Below, one piece after another: positions 50,895 through 59,080 of a stretch of 59,154 nt of DNA. The stretch comes from Pseudomonas sp. NFACC02 (GTDB taxonomy: Bacteria > Pseudomonadota > Gammaproteobacteria > Pseudomonadales > Pseudomonadaceae), in NCBI RefSeq assembly GCF_900110765.1, contig NZ_FOEO01000022.1:21399-80552 (forward strand). The letters run 5' to 3'. The notes beneath the pieces were generated by a model. That model worked only from the letters and a program-made list of their open reading frames with translations, was not told the origin of the DNA and did no database searches. Numbering within the stretch: the stretch's first letter is position 1; each line of letters opens with the position of its first letter. Made by a program: the position numbers and the translations under genes.

Positions 50895-52103
50895 TCAGTG
50901 ATCAAGGGCGGCAGGCAGGGTATCGGCCAGCGCGTGCAGTTTGAAACCATGGGCATAACCCACCGGGTCGCTGCCGTCCCAGACCTTGCCGTCGATGAGC
51001 TGACTGCTGCGCATCGCTGATACGGGCACGGGGATGTTCAGTGCTTCGGCCGCCTGGCGGTAGAGCGCCAGTTGCTGCACCTGCCGGGCGACGTCCAGGT
51101 AAGCCGGGTCCTCGCGCAGCAGGCCCCAGCGGCGAAATTGCGTCATGAACCACATGCCATCGGAGAGGTAGGGCATGTTGACCTGCCCGTTGCGATGGAA
51201 ACTCACGGCGTGATGGTCCTGCCAGTGGTTGCCGAGACCGTCGCCGTATTGGCCGAGCAGGCGTCCTTCGATGTCGTCGACGGCAGCGTTCACATAATCG
51301 CTGCCGCTGAGCATATGCGCGGTACTGCGGCGATTTTCCGGGCTCTCTTCGATGAATCGGCTGGCCTCCAGCACTGCCATCACCAGGGCGCGCGCGGTGT
51401 TGGGGTATCGTTCGACGAACTCCAGGCTGCAGCCGAGGACTTTTTCGGGATGATCCGGCCAGATCGTCTGGGTGGTCGCCAGGGTGAAGCCCAGGTGCTG
51501 GCTGACGGCGCTGGCGCCCCACGGCTCACCGACACAAAAACCGTCTATGCGTTTCGCCTTGAGGTGTTCGACCATTTGTGGCGGCGGTACGACCACGCTG
51601 TCGACATCCTGCAAGGGGTGAATCCCCTGACTGGCGAGCCAGTAATACAACCACATCGCGTGATTGCCCGTCGGAAACGTCTGCGCAAAGGTCAGTTTTG
51701 TTCCGCTTTGGTGCGTACGGCGGTCCAGTGCCTCAGGAGTGACCACGCCTTGCTCTTGCAGTGCCCGGGAGAGATTGATGCTCTGGCCATTCTGATTCAG
51801 GCCCATCAATACCGCCATGTCTGTCGCGGGGCCGCCAATCCCCAGGTGTGCGGCGTACACCAGGCCGTAGAGGCTGTGCGCGGCGTGCAGCTGACCACTG
51901 ACCAGCTTGTCGCGCAGACTTGCCCACGACGGCTGTCGGTGCAGATTGATGTTCAGACCATACGGTTGAGCGAAGCCTTGCGTCGCGGCGACGATCAGCG
52001 AGGCGGCATCAGTGAGTGCCATGAAGCCCACATCAATGCGCGTCAGTTCCGGTGCGTCGCTGCCATTGACCCAGGCCAGTGAGGTATCAAGGGTTTCGTT
52101 CAT
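50895..52103 (-). CDS. nasS: NasS, cytoplasmic nitrate sensor (NrtA-like periplasmic-binding fold)
   Basis: A 402-residue protein of the NrtA/CmpA nitrate-binding family (IDVGFMALTDAASLIVAATQ; SGTKLTFAQTFPTGNHAMWL; KRIDGFCVGEPWGASAVSQH). It has no signal peptide, which separates NasS from transport proteins. NasS binds NasT and releases it when nitrate or nitrite is bound. Its own leader, 52104-52247, carries a sigma-54 promoter, ANTAR hairpins and a terminator, predicting feedback on nasST. Confidence 0.94.
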   Translation of the reverse strand: MNETLDTSLAWVNGSDAPELTRIDVGFMALTDAASLIVAATQGFAQPYGLNINLHRQPSWASLRDKLVSGQLHAAHSLYGLVYAAHLGIGGPATDMAVLMGLNQNGQSINLSRALQEQGVVTPEALDRRTHQSGTKLTFAQTFPTGNHAMWLYYWLASQGIHPLQDVDSVVVPPPQMVEHLKAKRIDGFCVGEPWGASAVSQHLGFTLATTQTIWPDHPEKVLGCSLEFVERYPNTARALVMAVLEASRFIEESPENRRSTAHMLSGSDYVNAAVDDIEGRLLGQYGDGLGNHWQDHHAVSFHRNGQVNMPYLSDGMWFMTQFRRWGLLREDPAYLDVARQVQQLALYRQAAEALNIPVPVSAMRSSQLIDGKVWDGSDPVGYAHGFKLHALADTLPAALDH

Positions 52104-52158
52104 GGTTCTCGGTTCCGCCTGAAGACCGACATGCCCGCAGGCGCTGCTGATCTTCCAT

Positions 52159-52206
52159 AAAAAAACGTCGCCTCATCCGGGCGTTAACCGGGACGAGGAC
52201 GACGCC
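52159..52206 (-). terminator. Leader terminator upstream of nasS
   Basis: Minus-strand CGTCGTCCTCGTCC pairs with GGATGAGGCGACG through 13 pairs with one bulged T and one G-T, followed by TTTTTTT. The 3' arm and T-run (GGCGACGTTTTTT) match those of the nasA leader terminator. It is about 55 bases before the nasS start. Confidence 0.87.
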
Positions 52207-52241
52207 ATTGTCCGATCACGCTCTCCGCCGTTGGAGAGCGT
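52201..52241 (-). promoter_or_regulatory. ANTAR-type antiterminator RNA element in the nasS leader
   Basis: Hairpin 1 (52241-52218) is a perfect nine-pair stem ACGCTCTCC/GGAGAGCGT with loop AACGGC, identical to the loop in the nasA leader. Hairpin 2 (52212-52201) is GAC-AATGGC-GTC, a short stem that may extend past a bulge. Both loops have A1 and G4. The linker is five bases. Hairpin 2 overlaps the 5' arm of the terminator at 52159-52206. Confidence 0.75.
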
Positions 52242-52256
52242 TCGATAATCGGTTCA

Positions 52257-52272
52257 AGCAAGCCATATGCCA
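52257..52272 (-). promoter_or_regulatory. Sigma-54 promoter of the nasST operon
   Basis: Minus-strand TGGCATATGGCTTGCT is close to the RpoN consensus TGGCAC-N5-TTGC, with GG and GC ten bases apart. Hairpin 1 of the ANTAR element begins about 17 bases after the GC, the same spacing as in the nasA leader. Confidence 0.75.
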
Positions 52273-52333
52273 GTGGTGACCAGACGTCGAGCAAAGTACG
52301 CGACATGCCTCGCGCTCAACCCGTATGCACGTC

Positions 52334-52339
52334 TATAAT
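52334..52339 (+). promoter_or_regulatory. -10 box of the pyrD promoter
   Basis: A perfect TATAAT lies 39 bases before the pyrD start. I see no good -35 box at the usual distance. Confidence 0.5.
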
Positions 52340-52377
52340 CCGCCGCTGACTTCAGCCTCAAACGAGCCGCGCCCGCT

Positions 52378-53400
52378 ATGTATAACCTGGCCCGCCAGTT
52401 ACTGTTCAAACTCTCCCCGGAAACATCTCACGATCTGTCCATTGACCTGATCGGCGCGGGCGGTCGTCTGGGGCTCAACGGCCTGTTCAACAAGGCGCCC
52501 GCGCGGCTGCCGGTGACGGTGATGGGCTTGTCGTTTCCCAACCCGGTGGGCCTGGCCGCCGGCCTGGACAAGAACGGAGCGGCCATCGACGGATTTGCGC
52601 AGCTGGGTTTCGGTTTCATTGAAATCGGCACCGTCACCCCGCGTCCACAGCCGGGCAATCCCAAGCCACGCATTTTTCGTCTGCCTCATGCCGAGGGCAT
52701 CATCAACCGCATGGGGTTCAACAATCTGGGCGTCGATAACCTGATCAGTCGGGTAAAGGCGGCCAGTTACAACGGCGTGCTGGGTATCAATATCGGCAAG
52801 AATTTCGACACCCCGGTCGAGCGCGCGGTCGACGACTACCTGATTTGCCTGGACAAGGTATACACCCACGCCAGTTACATCACCGTCAACGTCAGCTCGC
52901 CGAATACCCCGGGGCTGCGCAGCCTGCAATTCGGTGACTCGCTCAAGCAGTTGCTCGAAGCCCTGCGTGTGCGCCAGGAAGCGTTGACGCTGACGCATGG
53001 CAAACGCGTGCCGCTGGCCATCAAGATCGCGCCCGACATGAGCGATGAGGAAACGGTCCTGGTCGCCACCGCGCTGCTGGAATCGGGGATGGACGCGGTG
53101 ATTGCCACCAACACCACATTGAGTCGCGTGGGCGTCGAGGGACTGCCTCACGCCGACGAGGCGGGCGGTTTGTCGGGGGCGCCCGTGCGTGAGAAAAGCA
53201 CGCACATCGTCAAGGTGCTGGCCAGCGAGTTGGGGGGCAGATTGCCGATCATCGCGGCGGGCGGCATCACCGAGGGCAAACACGCCGCGGAGAAAATCGC
53301 CGCCGGTGCGAGCCTGGTGCAGATTTATTCAGGGTTTATCTACAAAGGTCCAGCGCTGATTCGCGAGGCGGTGGACGCCATTGCCGCGATGCCGAAATAG
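52378..53400 (+). CDS. pyrD: Dihydroorotate dehydrogenase (quinone), class 2
   Basis: A 340-residue membrane-associated flavoenzyme of pyrimidine synthesis. The N-terminal amphipathic helices (MYNLARQLLFKLSPETSHDL) bind the membrane and quinone. FMN and substrate blocks are NPVGLAAGLDKNGAAIDGFA, EIGTVTPRPQPGNPKPRIFR, INRMGFNN and TVNVSSPNTPGLRSLQ, the last holding the catalytic serine of class 2 enzymes. It is divergent from nasS. Confidence 0.96.
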   Translation: MYNLARQLLFKLSPETSHDLSIDLIGAGGRLGLNGLFNKAPARLPVTVMGLSFPNPVGLAAGLDKNGAAIDGFAQLGFGFIEIGTVTPRPQPGNPKPRIFRLPHAEGIINRMGFNNLGVDNLISRVKAASYNGVLGINIGKNFDTPVERAVDDYLICLDKVYTHASYITVNVSSPNTPGLRSLQFGDSLKQLLEALRVRQEALTLTHGKRVPLAIKIAPDMSDEETVLVATALLESGMDAVIATNTTLSRVGVEGLPHADEAGGLSGAPVREKSTHIVKVLASELGGRLPIIAAGGITEGKHAAEKIAAGASLVQIYSGFIYKGPALIREAVDAIAAMPK

Positions 53401-53434
53401 CTAACCCCAGACAGAAAAAAAGTGCCGAAACAAG

Positions 53435-53462
53435 AAGAGGGGTTCCGACTGGAACCCCTCTT
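53435..53462. terminator. Bidirectional terminator between pyrD and rmf
   Basis: AAGAGGGGTTCC pairs perfectly with GGAACCCCTCTT over 12 base pairs with a GACT loop. The flanks are A-rich on the left and moderately T-rich on the right. It separates the convergent pyrD and rmf genes. Confidence 0.82.
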
Positions 53463-53575
53463 GGGCTTTAGCCCGCCGTCCTGAGGGGACGTGCATGGTT
53501 AAGGTAAAACGAATCAGATTGTCGAATTTTTCGAAAAAACTTTAAAAGTCGGAATGTCCCTTTGGTAATTAAGCG

Positions 53576-53791
53576 TCAGCCGACCGCGTGAAGTTCGTTG
53601 AGTCTGTGTATACCCGCAGTGCCGGTCATACCGTCCCAGTTGTCGCCTCGTCCTTCTCGCCAGCCGTTGATCCAGGCTTGACGTACCGACGGTAGAGTAA
53701 ATGGGCAAAGCTCACGGGATTTACCAGTTACGCCGTATTGATATCCGCGCGAAAAAGCTCTTTCCAACGGATCACGCTTAAGTCTTCTCAT
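53576..53791 (-). CDS. rmf: Ribosome modulation factor
   Basis: A 71-residue basic protein beginning MRRLKRDPLERAFSRGYQYG, followed by the conserved VRQAWINGWREGRGDNWDGM. RMF binds stationary-phase 70S ribosomes and pairs them into inactive 100S dimers. The gene order pyrD-rmf-rlmKL matches P. aeruginosa. Confidence 0.96.
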   Translation of the reverse strand: MRRLKRDPLERAFSRGYQYGVTGKSRELCPFTLPSVRQAWINGWREGRGDNWDGMTGTAGIHRLNELHAVG

Positions 53792-54041
53792 AGGGTGTTG
53801 CCCTCGTTTGTTGACTGTTATGTCCTTGGAGACCTCGTGTTGAGGTCAGGCAGAATCTTCTGCCTTCGAATGCCCGCTGCCGGCGTCGCGGGTCAGGTGC
53901 TGTCGTCGTTGCGGCGACAACCTGAGTTGATTTCTAACCAATGCATGCGGCGCTGTGAATGATCGTTTTGTCATAAGAACGTAACCGTTGAGGCGTTAAG
54001 ACCATAAGCGATGAGCGGGTTTAAGCCAGGTTTTTTGCCCG

Positions 54042-54064
54042 ACGCCCCTGATTCGGGCGTTTTC
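54042..54064 (+). terminator. Intrinsic-terminator-like hairpin with no upstream gene
   Basis: ACGCCC pairs with GGGCGT around CTGATTC and is followed by TTTTC. No plus-strand gene precedes it for more than 600 bases, so it would end either an unannotated small RNA or read-through from pyrD. Confidence 0.5.
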
Positions 54065-54109
54065 ATGAGAGGTGCAAGTGGTTCTCAAGTACACCTGATG
54101 GCTGATTGA

Positions 54110-54129
54110 CGTCAGATTTAAATCTGACG
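54110..54129. promoter_or_regulatory. Perfect palindrome CGTCAGATTTAAATCTGACG
   Basis: A 20-base perfect inverted repeat without a spacer, about 235 bases before rlmKL. Its symmetry suggests a protein-binding site for a dimeric regulator; I do not recognise which. Confidence 0.55.
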
Positions 54130-54364
54130 AAGGGTCATTCATGTGACTTTTTATTCAGGCCGTTGTCGGGCTGAATAGCGCTTTTTTCATATCAGTGGCC
54201 GGCCCGCAGTTGCGGGCGGCACCGCTGCCGTATTCGAAATGTATCGGTGCGGCGGACCGGCACAATTTGTGTGCCACGCAGGCGTTCTCGATGAAAGGCG
54301 CCTGCTTGAATCGGGTTGGGCAATGCGTTGTCCTGCCACTTACAGCCAAGGCTCTGGAATACTC

Positions 54365-56635
54365 ATGTCGGACCGTTACGAACTTTTCCTCACCTGTCCC
54401 AAAGGCCTCGAAGGCCTGCTCGCTGAGGAAGCCACTGCGCTTGGCCTCCAGGAAACCCGCGAACACACATCGACCATCCGCGGCAGCGCCGACATGGAAA
54501 CTGCCTACCGGCTCTGTTTGTGGTCGCGACTGGCCAACCGGGTGTTGCTGGTGCTCAAGCGCTTCCCGATGAAGGACGCCGAAGATCTCTACCACGGCGT
54601 CCACGACATCGAGTGGGCCGATCATCTGGAGCCCGACGGTACCCTCGCCGTGGAGTTCAGCGGCCACGGCTCGGGCATCGACAACACCCATTTCGGCGCA
54701 TTGAAGGTCAAGGACGCCATTGTTGACCGGCTGCGCACCTCAGACGGATCGCGCCCCTCGATCGACAAGCTCAATCCGGATCTGCGCGTACATCTGCGTC
54801 TGGATCGGGGCGAAGCCATTCTCTCTCTGGACCTTTCCGGTCACAGCCTGCACCAGCGCGGCTATCGCTTGCAGCAGGGCGCGGCGCCGTTGAAGGAAAA
54901 CCTCGCGGCCGCGATCCTCATCCGTTCTGGTTGGCCACGTATCGCGGCCGAGGGTGGCGCACTGGCTGACCCGATGTGCGGTGTGGGCACGTTTCTGGTC
55001 GAAGCCGCCATGATCGCCGCCGACATTGCCCCGAACCTGAAGCGTGAGCGTTGGGGATTTTCTGCCTGGCTGGGTCACGTTCCGGCCCTGTGGCGCAAGT
55101 TGCATGACGAAGCCCTGGCGCGTGCCGAGGCAGGGCTCGCCAGGCCGCCATTGTGGATTCGTGGTTATGAAGCTGATCCTCGGCTCATTCAGCCGGGCCG
55201 TAACAACGTCGAGCGCGCCGGCCTGTCCGAATGGATCAAAATTTACCAGGGCGAGGTCGCGACCTTCGAGCCACGTCCGGACCAGAACCAGAAAGGCCTG
55301 GTCATCTGCAATCCGCCCTATGGCGAGCGTCTGGGGGATGAGGCGAGCCTGTTGTACCTCTACCAGAACCTCGGTGAGCGTCTGCGCCAGGCATGCCTGA
55401 ACTGGGAAGCTGCCGTGTTTACCGGCGCCCCGGACCTGGGCAAGCGCATGGGGATTCGCAGCCACAAGCAGTATGCGTTCTGGAACGGTGCGTTGCCGTG
55501 CAAGCTGCTGTTGATCAAGGTCCAGCCGGACCAGTTCGTCACGGGCGAGCGTCGCACGCCGGAACAGCGTCAGGTTGAGCGCGAGCAGGCGGCATACGAC
55601 CAGACGCCGGACGAACCGCAGGAACGCGCATTCAACAAGAACGGCAACCCGATCAAGCCGACACCCGCACCGGCTCCGGTCATCGAGCAGCCACGCCTGA
55701 GCGAAGGCGGGCAGATGTTTGCCAACCGCTTGCAGAAGAACCTCAAGGCACTGGGCAAGTGGGTCAAGCGCGAAGGGATTGACTGCTACCGCGTTTATGA
55801 TGCGGACATGCCTGAATACGCGATGGCCATCGATCTGTATCACGACTGGGTTCACGTTCAGGAATACGCTGCGCCGAAGTCCATCGACCCTGAGAAAGCC
55901 TCGATTCGCATGTTCGATGCATTGGCGGCAATTCCGCAGGCGCTGAACATCGACAAGAGCCGCGTGGTGGTCAAGCGCCGTGAGCGTCAAAGCGGGACCC
56001 GGCAGTACGAACGTCAGAGTGCGCAGGGCAAATTCAACGAGGTGAACGAAGGTGGCATCAAGCTGCTGGTCAACCTGACCGACTATCTGGATACCGGTCT
56101 GTTCCTCGATCACCGGCCGATGCGGATGCGTATTCAACGGGAAGCGGCGGGTAAACGTTTCCTTAACCTGTTCTGCTACACCGCGACGGCCAGCGTCCAC
56201 GCGGCCAAAGGTGGCGCGCGCAGCACGACCAGCGTCGACCTGTCGAAAACCTATCTGGACTGGGCTCGCCGGAACCTGTCACTCAACGGTTTTTCGGACA
56301 AGAACCGTCTGGAGCAGGGTGATGTGATGGCGTGGCTTGAGTCCAGTCGTGACGAGTACGATCTGATCTTTATCGATCCTCCGACATTCTCCAACTCCAA
56401 GCGCATGGAGGGTGTGTTCGACGTGCAGCGCGATCAGGTGCAACTGATTGACCTGGCAATGGCCCGGTTGGCCAGCGGCGGTGTTTTGTATTTCTCCAAC
56501 AACTTCCGCAAGTTCCAGCTGGACGAAAACCTGGCTGAGCGATATGCCGTCGAGGAAATCACTCAACAGACCATCGATCCGGACTTTGCCCGGAACGGCA
56601 AAATCCATCGTGCCTGGAAAATCACGGCGCGTTAA
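54365..56635 (+). CDS. rlmL: Bifunctional 23S rRNA methyltransferase RlmKL
   Basis: A 756-residue fusion enzyme. The THUMP domain (about 45-155) and first methyltransferase (SAM block ADPMCGVGTFLVEAAMIAAD; catalytic ICNPPYGERLGD) make m2G2445. The C-terminal methyltransferase (KRFLNLFCYTATASVHAAKG; LIFIDPPTFSNSKRMEGVFD) makes m7G2069. The fusion is usual in gamma-proteobacteria. The linker near 430-490 is rich in proline and charged residues. The ATG at 54365 (MSDRYELFLTCPKG) matches the family start. Confidence 0.95.
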   Translation: MSDRYELFLTCPKGLEGLLAEEATALGLQETREHTSTIRGSADMETAYRLCLWSRLANRVLLVLKRFPMKDAEDLYHGVHDIEWADHLEPDGTLAVEFSGHGSGIDNTHFGALKVKDAIVDRLRTSDGSRPSIDKLNPDLRVHLRLDRGEAILSLDLSGHSLHQRGYRLQQGAAPLKENLAAAILIRSGWPRIAAEGGALADPMCGVGTFLVEAAMIAADIAPNLKRERWGFSAWLGHVPALWRKLHDEALARAEAGLARPPLWIRGYEADPRLIQPGRNNVERAGLSEWIKIYQGEVATFEPRPDQNQKGLVICNPPYGERLGDEASLLYLYQNLGERLRQACLNWEAAVFTGAPDLGKRMGIRSHKQYAFWNGALPCKLLLIKVQPDQFVTGERRTPEQRQVEREQAAYDQTPDEPQERAFNKNGNPIKPTPAPAPVIEQPRLSEGGQMFANRLQKNLKALGKWVKREGIDCYRVYDADMPEYAMAIDLYHDWVHVQEYAAPKSIDPEKASIRMFDALAAIPQALNIDKSRVVVKRRERQSGTRQYERQSAQGKFNEVNEGGIKLLVNLTDYLDTGLFLDHRPMRMRIQREAAGKRFLNLFCYTATASVHAAKGGARSTTSVDLSKTYLDWARRNLSLNGFSDKNRLEQGDVMAWLESSRDEYDLIFIDPPTFSNSKRMEGVFDVQRDQVQLIDLAMARLASGGVLYFSNNFRKFQLDENLAERYAVEEITQQTIDPDFARNGKIHRAWKITAR

Positions 56636-56656
56636 ACCGGCCATGCACGCCCGCGA

Positions 56657-56682
56657 GCGCCATCCCGCAAGGGCTGGCGTTT
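56657..56682 (+). terminator. Probable intrinsic terminator after rlmKL
   Basis: GCGCC and CCC pair with GGG and GGCGT around a GCAA loop, with a small internal loop, followed by TTTCG. It lies about 20 bases after the stop codon. The short T-run makes it moderate. Confidence 0.5.
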
Positions 56683-56794
56683 CGTCCTGATATAAGACAG
56701 ACGACGCACAGCACTAGGCAAACTAATGGCTAATAGCTATAAGTTAGCTCTGGCCACCTGTCGAGGCCACGGGGTGGCGTCATGAGTTCTGCGT

Positions 56795-58804
56795 ATGTCG
56801 TCAAACAAGTCAAGCGCCAAGATCCTGGGCTTCATCAACGAAGACAGTTCCTCATGGGTCGTGGGCACACTCGTGTTTTCTGTGGGCGCGGTGCTGACTG
56901 CCTTGCTGGCGCTGGCCAATGTCGAGTTGTATCAGCGTCAGTTGCGTCAACGGTTCGAACTGCTGGCCGGCGAGCGTATCAGCCGTATCGAGGACCGACT
57001 CGAGGGACAAATTCGACGGTTGGACAGCTTGCGTCGCTTCTTCGTGTATTCCGAGGAGGTGTCGGAAGACGAATTCAAAGGGTTCGCCGACCCTCTGCTG
57101 GTGTTCACCCAAGCCTATTCGTGGGCGCCAAAAGTGGCCGACGCGGATCGGTCAGTGTACGAACGCCGCACGCGCGAGGCCGGTGTATCGGGCTTCTCCA
57201 TTCTGGATCCTGGCGACGGTAACGCGCTCAAGGTGGCTGGCATACGCCCGTTTTACTTCCCGATCCGGTACACCCGAAGCCTGAGCACCGGCGCCTTGCC
57301 AATGGGTTACGACGTCAACGCTGAAAGCGTGCGACGGGCGACACTTGAGCGTGCTGTCCAGTCGGGCGAGATGGCGGCTTCGCCCCGGCTGGATCTGGTC
57401 GGGCTGGATACCGAGAATCGCAAGGGGGTACTGCTGATCGTGCCCGTGACCGCCCGCTCTCATGTGGCGGGAGCCGAGTCCCCTCCCTTGCGAGGCGTGT
57501 TGCTGGCGGCGATCAGTCTGCGCCAGATGATGACCGAAGCGTTGCCCCCCACTGATCAGGACAATCTGGCGGTTAGCCTGGAAGACCTGACGTCAGGGGA
57601 AGCACCGGAAGTGCTGTATGAGTCGGCCGCAAAGGCGGCCGTCAGCGATCTGCAATTCGCCAAAACGCTGGATTTCGCTGGCCGTCGCTTTCGTTTGCAG
57701 GTTCGTCCGACCACTGCGTTCATCTCCGCCAACCCGTCTGGCAATGACAGCGTTGTGGTCCTCGGTGCACTGCTCAGTTTCATGCTCAGCGCGTTGTTGT
57801 ATGCCTTGATCAGCCAGCGTCAACGCGCCTTGCGCCTGGTGGACCAGCGAACGGTACAGTTGCGTCAACGCGAGCAGCAGTTGCGCGGCGCCCATGGGCA
57901 ACTGCGTAATGTGCTGGACGCCGCGACGCAGGTCGCGATCATCGCCACTGATCTGGACGGGGTGATCACCACCTTCAATATCGGCGCGGAACGGATGCTG
58001 GGTTACAGCAGTGCGCAGGTCTGCGGGCACCTGACGCTGCGTCAGCTGCACGTGTCCTCCGAACTGGCCGGGCATGTCGGGGAGTACAGTCAGCATTACG
58101 GGCGGTCAATCGACACCGGCGAAGCCATGCTCATGGCGTCGGTCGAGGAGCACGTCCATCAGGCGCATGACTGGACGTTCGTACGCCAGGATGGCAGCCA
58201 TCTGCGGGTCAACATGCACGTCAGCCCGGTGCTGGATGAGCACGATCAACGGATCGGCTATCTGGCGGTGTGTCTGGACATCACTGAGCGTAAGCGTGTC
58301 GAGGAAGAGCTGCGCACCATGTCGGTGACCGACGCGTTGACGGGTGTCTACAACCGTCGGTATTTCCAGGAGCGCTTGCAGGCTGAATTACTGCGCGTCG
58401 ACCGGCACGGCGGCATTTTCGCGGTGGTGATGCTCGATATCGATCATTTCAAAGGCATTAACGACCGGATGGGGCATGCGGTGGGTGATCACGTATTGCA
58501 GGCAATCTGCAAGCGTCTGTGTCAACGCTTGCGCCGCAGCGATGTCTTCTGCCGTCTGGGGGGCGAGGAGTTCATGGTGCTGTGCCCGGACACCGATGGC
58601 GACCAGGCGTTTGCGCTTGCCTGTGAGTTATGGACGGCGTTGCGCGCTGAACCGGTCGACGGCGTGGGGCGGGTCACCGCGAGCTTCGGCATCGCAAGCT
58701 GGCGTAAGGGCGAGGGCGGGGATGCCTTGCTGCTGCGCGCGGATTCGGGTGTCTATGCCGCGAAGATGCGGGGGCGGGACCGGGTGGAGCCGGAGTTACT
58801 GTGA
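56795..58804 (+). CDS. CHASE-PAS-GGDEF diguanylate cyclase
   Basis: A 669-residue inner membrane sensor. A first helix (VVGTLVFSVGAVLTALLALA) and a second at about 320-342 (VVLGALLSFMLSALLYALIS) enclose a periplasmic CHASE-type domain (RLDSLRRFFVYSEEVSEDEF; GFSILDPGDGN). A coiled coil and a PAS domain (LDAATQVAIIATDLDGVITT; FNIGAERMLGYSS) lead to a GGDEF domain with G589-G-E-E-F593. An R-x-x-D inhibitory site stands five residues before it (RRSDVFCRL). It should make cyclic di-GMP with product feedback. There is no EAL domain. The ligand is unknown. The ATG at 56795 has no strong ribosome binding site. Confidence 0.92.
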   Translation: MSSNKSSAKILGFINEDSSSWVVGTLVFSVGAVLTALLALANVELYQRQLRQRFELLAGERISRIEDRLEGQIRRLDSLRRFFVYSEEVSEDEFKGFADPLLVFTQAYSWAPKVADADRSVYERRTREAGVSGFSILDPGDGNALKVAGIRPFYFPIRYTRSLSTGALPMGYDVNAESVRRATLERAVQSGEMAASPRLDLVGLDTENRKGVLLIVPVTARSHVAGAESPPLRGVLLAAISLRQMMTEALPPTDQDNLAVSLEDLTSGEAPEVLYESAAKAAVSDLQFAKTLDFAGRRFRLQVRPTTAFISANPSGNDSVVVLGALLSFMLSALLYALISQRQRALRLVDQRTVQLRQREQQLRGAHGQLRNVLDAATQVAIIATDLDGVITTFNIGAERMLGYSSAQVCGHLTLRQLHVSSELAGHVGEYSQHYGRSIDTGEAMLMASVEEHVHQAHDWTFVRQDGSHLRVNMHVSPVLDEHDQRIGYLAVCLDITERKRVEEELRTMSVTDALTGVYNRRYFQERLQAELLRVDRHGGIFAVVMLDIDHFKGINDRMGHAVGDHVLQAICKRLCQRLRRSDVFCRLGGEEFMVLCPDTDGDQAFALACELWTALRAEPVDGVGRVTASFGIASWRKGEGGDALLLRADSGVYAAKMRGRDRVEPELL

Positions 58805-58877
58805 TTCGCTGCTTTGATCTGACCGGAGGCTGTGGAGACAGCGTGCGCGCGATCTGACGGTATGCCGCCTTGGCCGC

Positions 58878-59012
58878 AGAGCGTAGGAGCGTGGCTTGTC
58901 CCGCGATCTGGCGCGCAGCGGCAGCAAAACCAGACGACTTGGTTAGGCCTGACACACCGCATGCACCGGGTTTGCTGCCGGTTCCCGGCAGATCGCGGGA
59001 CAAGGCGCAGCG
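58878..59012 (-). repeat. Long intergenic repeat, copy 2 (inverted relative to 378-522)
   Basis: This is the oppositely oriented partner of the element at 378-522. Its ends are 'gcgtaggagcgtggcttgtc' and 'gatcgcgggacaaggcgcag', close to the REP core, and the interior includes 'ggttaggcctgacacaccgc'. This copy has better-preserved arms than copy 1. Confidence 0.78.
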
Positions 59013-59062
59013 CCACCCCGGCGGCTACAACAATCGCGGGTGGGGTGCAGACGATTCAGGAT

Positions 59063-59080
59063 CGTTCCCACGCTCTGCGT
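59063..59080. repeat. Truncated copy of the GTTCCCACGC palindromic repeat
   Basis: CGTTCCCACGCTCTGCGT equals the left part of the palindrome at 7035-7061. The expected GGGAACGC is missing and the sequence switches to CACTAGTGTCCGG, as if another element has been inserted. Confidence 0.65.

Larger units (their letters stand above)
53792..54364. other. Intergenic region between rmf and rlmKL
   Basis: About 570 bases with no credible protein. It must hold the rmf promoter. Two structures stand out: an intrinsic-terminator-like hairpin at 54042-54064 and a perfect 20-base palindrome at 54110-54129. The frame of rlmKL is open upstream to 54239 but without RlmL-like sequence. A small RNA ending at 54064 is possible but unproven. 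Confidence 0.45.

Noticed and set aside
53400..53470. Strong hairpin after pyrD considered as a riboswitch or RNA gene
   Set aside because: It is a simple 12-pair stem between two convergent genes and is fully explained as a terminator.
54740..56200. Minus-strand open frame of 486 codons inside rlmKL
   Set aside because: It is a shadow frame; the plus-strand protein has intact catalytic motifs.
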